This document shows positions 33,872 to 36,619 of a stretch of DNA of 36,619 nucleotides, piece after piece. How positions within the stretch are numbered: the first letter of the stretch is position 1; each line of letters starts with the position of its first letter. This DNA comes from Blautia wexlerae. GTDB lineage: Bacteria > Bacillota > Clostridia > Lachnospirales > Lachnospiraceae. The notes under the pieces were generated by a model that searched no databases, was not told where the DNA came from, and saw nothing but the letters and a program-made list of their open reading frames with translations. The stretch lies in contig NZ_JAAIMY010000030.1 in NCBI RefSeq assembly GCF_013300825.1, positions 1 through 36,619 on the forward strand. Reading direction: 5' to 3'. A program made the position numbers and the translations under genes.

Positions 33872-35044
33872 ATGGTAGAAAAAAAGGATTCTAAAGTCTA
33901 TACACTGTTAATATTGTTTTCAGTATTAACAGTGTTATTTCAGACTCCGCAATTAATGGGAATTCGAGGCATAAACTACATAATTTGGCCGGCATTCGTT
34001 TTCATACTGATTGCTTTTCAAAAATTAAAAATTGAATATACCAGATTCGGAAAGACATTCCTTATAGTGTATTCTATGATTGCAATCCAATGTGTAGCGT
34101 GCAGTTTCTTTAATGACACATATCTTAGTAGTAATTATTTGAAAATTACTTTCTTGCCGTTATGCATGTATTGGATAGGCATTCAATTATACAAGTGGAG
34201 TGATGAAGAATTTATGCAACGGTTCTTTTGGGGCTATTTGATTGCAACAGTTCTATTAGCGATTACGCTTCAAATGGAATATGTACCATCCCTAACAGCA
34301 TGGAAAAGCATCAAGTCATATTTGTATGACGAAAAGAATTCGGCTGCGCAGATACTATCGTCAGGCATTCTGGTGTCAATCTTTGGAATCAAAGGGAAGA
34401 AAAAACTTCAACTATGCACGAGAATAGCTTTTGCATTTTATCTTTTTGTTGTCATAGGATTATTGCAATGTCGAACTGCAATGCTTGCTTTAGCAGCAGC
34501 AATTTTTGTATATGTATTTATGAAAACAAAACATAAAGGCATAGCAATAGGATTGTTATCAGTAGCTCTGGTTCTTCTATACAATATTCCGATTGTGAAT
34601 ACCTTTATAAGACAGGCATTTTTGCTGAATAAATATCAAGGCGCAGATTTAAATACTTTTTCTAGCGGAAGATTAGCGAACTATTTTAAAACACTCGATG
34701 CTTTTTGGGAACATCCAATTTTGGGAAACGGACATTGGTATGTTGATGAGTTCTTTATATGTGTTTTGGCTGAACTAGGTATTGTTACGGGTGGAGCACT
34801 GATTCTTCTTTGGCTTTCTAGAATGATTAAGAGTATTTGTAGTACAAGAATGAGCCAATTTGGATTTCTCTTGTTAACGATGACTATCTATTATACGTTT
34901 ACTTCTATCCTTGAAGCATATCCACCATTTGGCCCTGGAAGTTGCTCATTTCTGTTTTGGATAATAAATGGGTTTGTGGATATAGAATGCAATACGGCAG
35001 GAGGATATATAGTAGAAAATGAAAGAGCAAGAGAAGAAACTTAA
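33872..35044 (+). CDS. O-antigen ligase/polymerase-like membrane protein (Wzy)
   Basis: This 390-residue protein has about ten to eleven membrane helices and a larger outer loop near residues 255-300 (TFSSGRLANYFKTLDAFWEHPILGNGHWYVDEF), typical of the Wzy/O-antigen ligase superfamily. It would polymerise repeat units on the outer face of the membrane. ATG 33872 is chosen because GAGGAG precedes it; in-frame GTG 33857 is upstream of that site. It overlaps the flippase gene by 26 nt. The 147 bp before it hold no recognised gene, only a short open stretch (33731-33817). Confidence 0.8.
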   Translation: MVEKKDSKVYTLLILFSVLTVLFQTPQLMGIRGINYIIWPAFVFILIAFQKLKIEYTRFGKTFLIVYSMIAIQCVACSFFNDTYLSSNYLKITFLPLCMYWIGIQLYKWSDEEFMQRFFWGYLIATVLLAITLQMEYVPSLTAWKSIKSYLYDEKNSAAQILSSGILVSIFGIKGKKKLQLCTRIAFAFYLFVVIGLLQCRTAMLALAAAIFVYVFMKTKHKGIAIGLLSVALVLLYNIPIVNTFIRQAFLLNKYQGADLNTFSSGRLANYFKTLDAFWEHPILGNGHWYVDEFFICVLAELGIVTGGALILLWLSRMIKSICSTRMSQFGFLLLTMTIYYTFTSILEAYPPFGPGSCSFLFWIINGFVDIECNTAGGYIVENERAREET

Positions 35045-36464
35045 AAGAAATCTAGTGTATCAAACAATTTATCAGATTCTTACGACTATCACACCACTAA
35101 TAACCTCACCATATATTTCAAGAGTTTTGGGGGCAAAAAGCTTAGGTGTGTTTTCATATACAAATGCTAACGCCTCATACTTCGCTATGTTTGCTATTCT
35201 AGGATTGGCCAATTATGGATGCAGGATTATCGCACAACACAAAGATGATATAGAGAAAAGAAATAAAATATTTAGCGAGCTTTTTGCCATGCAAATTCTT
35301 ACGGGTTTTATTGCCTTTGTTTTGTATGGCTTTTATCTCTTACTTTTCACAAAAGATAATATTGCTGTAGCAATATTGCAGGGAATGTGGATTCTTGCAT
35401 CATGGTTGGACTTTTCTTGGTTTTTCTTTGGAATAGAGGAATTTCAGTTAACAGTCAAACGGAATATTATAATTAAAGTAATCACAGTTATTTTAATTAT
35501 TACGTGTGTAAAAAGAAATGATACTGGATTGATTGTCTATACCATGATAATGGCTGGCGGTCAATTCATTAGTTCTATTGCACTAATTCCGTTTTTAAGA
35601 CGATTTGTGAAATTGAAGAACACGAATTGGAACGCAATTAAAAAACATTTAAAGCCGAATGCGGTTTTGTTTGTTCCAATATTGGCAAGCAGTGTTTTTC
35701 ATATTATGGATAAAACAATGCTCGGAGCATTAAGTGGATATTCTGAACTTGGATATTATTATAATTCAGATAAACTTATCAATATTCCTATCGGCATTAT
35801 AACAGGATTTAGTACCGTAATGATGCCAAGACTATCAAATTTGAATGCTAATCATGAAAATGTGAAGAGAAATAAGACGCTAAGATTTTCGTATGAGCTT
35901 AACACGTTTTCATCAGTTGCATTAGCATTTGGAATTGCGGCTATCGCAAATGAATTTGTTCCGTTGTTTTTTGGGGAAGGATATGATGAATGTGTAAATC
36001 TTGTGTATCTTTTTTCACCAATTTTGATTGTCAAGGGATTGTCAATTTTTTTAAGGATGCAGTACTTGATCCCAATGGAAAGAGAAAAAGGCTATATTGT
36101 TGCGATGAGTCTGGGAGCTGTGTCTAATCTTTGTGCTAATTTTATTTTGATACCTAAATTTGGCGCAGAGGGTGCAGTTGTGGGAACATTTATTGCAGAA
36201 TTTGTTGCTGCCATAGTTGAATACTTTTACTGTAGAGATTGCTTTGAATTTAAACATTCCATACTTGTTACACTGAAATACATAGCATTTGGGTGTGCGA
36301 TGTTTTGGGCGGTAAGATTAATAGGAAAAATCGAATTGAACATCATTGTTAAGTTGTGCTTGGAAGTAATTACAGGTATTGTTGCTTTTTGTATTCCGAG
36401 TTTTCTTGTGCTTTTCTTCAATAGGAAGAGGGCGCGAGAAGCCTCTCGGGATCAGACCCCATGA
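35019..36464 (+). CDS. Oligosaccharide flippase (Wzx, MOP superfamily)
   Basis: The 481-residue integral membrane protein has about twelve to fourteen helices. The N-terminal signature is NLVYQTIYQILTTITPLITSPYISRVLGAKSLGVFSYTNANASYF, with internal DFSWFFFGIEEFQLTVKRNI and FHIMDKTMLGALSGYSELGYYYNSDKLINI, typical of Wzx-type transporters that flip undecaprenyl-linked repeat units. It is the last gene of the EPS operon in the window. No strong terminator follows before the promoter at 36524. Confidence 0.92.
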   Translation: MKEQEKKLKRNLVYQTIYQILTTITPLITSPYISRVLGAKSLGVFSYTNANASYFAMFAILGLANYGCRIIAQHKDDIEKRNKIFSELFAMQILTGFIAFVLYGFYLLLFTKDNIAVAILQGMWILASWLDFSWFFFGIEEFQLTVKRNIIIKVITVILIITCVKRNDTGLIVYTMIMAGGQFISSIALIPFLRRFVKLKNTNWNAIKKHLKPNAVLFVPILASSVFHIMDKTMLGALSGYSELGYYYNSDKLINIPIGIITGFSTVMMPRLSNLNANHENVKRNKTLRFSYELNTFSSVALAFGIAAIANEFVPLFFGEGYDECVNLVYLFSPILIVKGLSIFLRMQYLIPMEREKGYIVAMSLGAVSNLCANFILIPKFGAEGAVVGTFIAEFVAAIVEYFYCRDCFEFKHSILVTLKYIAFGCAMFWAVRLIGKIELNIIVKLCLEVITGIVAFCIPSFLVLFFNRKRAREASRDQTP

Positions 36465-36523
36465 AATACCGATAAAGAAAATAAACCGGGATTAAAAGTT
36501 CTATAAAAGAAACATAAAATATC

Positions 36524-36552
36524 TTGCAAAAACTTATCATGAGTGATAAAAT
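36524..36552 (+). promoter_or_regulatory. Sigma-A-type promoter for the gene at 36595
   Basis: TTGCAA (36524-36529) and TAAAAT (36547-36552) are exactly 17 nt apart and 43 nt upstream of an ATG with GGGAG. This marks a new transcription unit after the EPS operon. Confidence 0.65.
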
Positions 36553-36569
36553 CTCATAAATGAGTTATC
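36534..36569. promoter_or_regulatory. Operator-like palindromes over the promoter
   Basis: The perfect inverted repeat TTATCA-TGAG-TGATAA (36534-36549) fills the promoter spacer and enters the -10. A second one, CTCAT/ATGAG flanked by GATAA/TTATC, occupies 36545-36569, where transcription should begin. Overlapping sites at this position usually bind a repressor. The regulator is unknown. Confidence 0.5.
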
Positions 36570-36594
36570 AGAGATGGGATAGGGAGATAAGCAA

Positions 36595-36619
36595 ATGCAG
36601 GAGAACATGAAAGAATACC
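36595..36619 (+). CDS. Start of a gene cut off by the window edge
   Basis: ATG at 36595 has GGGAG (36582-36586) 8 nt upstream and opens MQENMKEY before the window ends. Eight codons are too few to identify it. The promoter and palindromes upstream support a real start. Confidence 0.5.

Overview
The window looks like the chromosome of an anaerobic gut-type Firmicute, most likely a Lachnospiraceae member. This rests on gene content and style, not on a database search: a YesN-type AraC response regulator, a Na+-pumping decarboxylase operon, overlapping ispH and S1-domain genes, a LoaP-type antiterminator heading an exopolysaccharide (EPS) locus, strong AGGAGG ribosome sites and moderate-to-low GC.

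Layout. (1) 1-113 is the right end of an IS200/IS605 (TnpB-type) element with an omega-RNA-like fold. It abuts a sugar ABC permease that has lost its 5' part. (2) 693-5716 holds a response regulator, a PepV-like M20 dipeptidase, an aldo/keto reductase and a UPF0597/YhaM-type cysteine desulfidase-serine dehydratase gene broken by an internal deletion. (3) On the minus strand, 5918-9640 encodes a flavin/Fe-S enoate-reductase-like enzyme, a YdiB-type quinate/shikimate dehydrogenase and a type I dehydroquinase, suggesting quinate/shikimate metabolism with a reductive step. (4) 10102-15323 is a biotin/Na+ operon: a PccB-type carboxyltransferase, OadG-like gamma, a biotin carrier, the OadB-like pump and an OadA/5S-type carboxyltransferase without its own biotin domain. 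(5) 15418-19603 is housekeeping: an HI0933-family flavoprotein, cmk, ispH and a four-S1-domain protein. (6) 19684-19898 is a gene-free, strongly structured region, very likely a non-coding RNA (possibly raiA-motif-like).

(7) From 20060 to 36464 runs an EPS/capsule locus. LoaP and two polyprenyl-phosphate glycosylphosphotransferase-type proteins come first; the second is fused behind a GT2 domain. An RCC1-repeat protein follows. After it lies a junction at about 25115 carrying the last 38 codons of another glycosylphosphotransferase and a terminator-like hairpin. Beyond the junction is a more AT-rich cassette: GT2, two paralogous GT4-like enzymes flanking a pyruvyltransferase, a GNAT/FemAB-like protein, a deacetylase, another glycosyltransferase, a nucleotide-sugar dehydrogenase, Wzy and Wzx. 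Together these could build, modify, polymerise and export a repeat unit, with LoaP carrying RNA polymerase through internal terminators.

The most striking signals are two G9 homopolymers, at 27314-27322 and 29697-29705. Each sits exactly where a reading frame breaks, which suggests phase-variable surface polysaccharide genes (or homopolymer sequencing errors). Next come the structured RNA before loaP, the RNA-guided transposon end inside the permease, the quinate-reductase cluster and the transcarboxylase-like Na+ operon. No tRNA, rRNA, CRISPR array or replication origin was seen.
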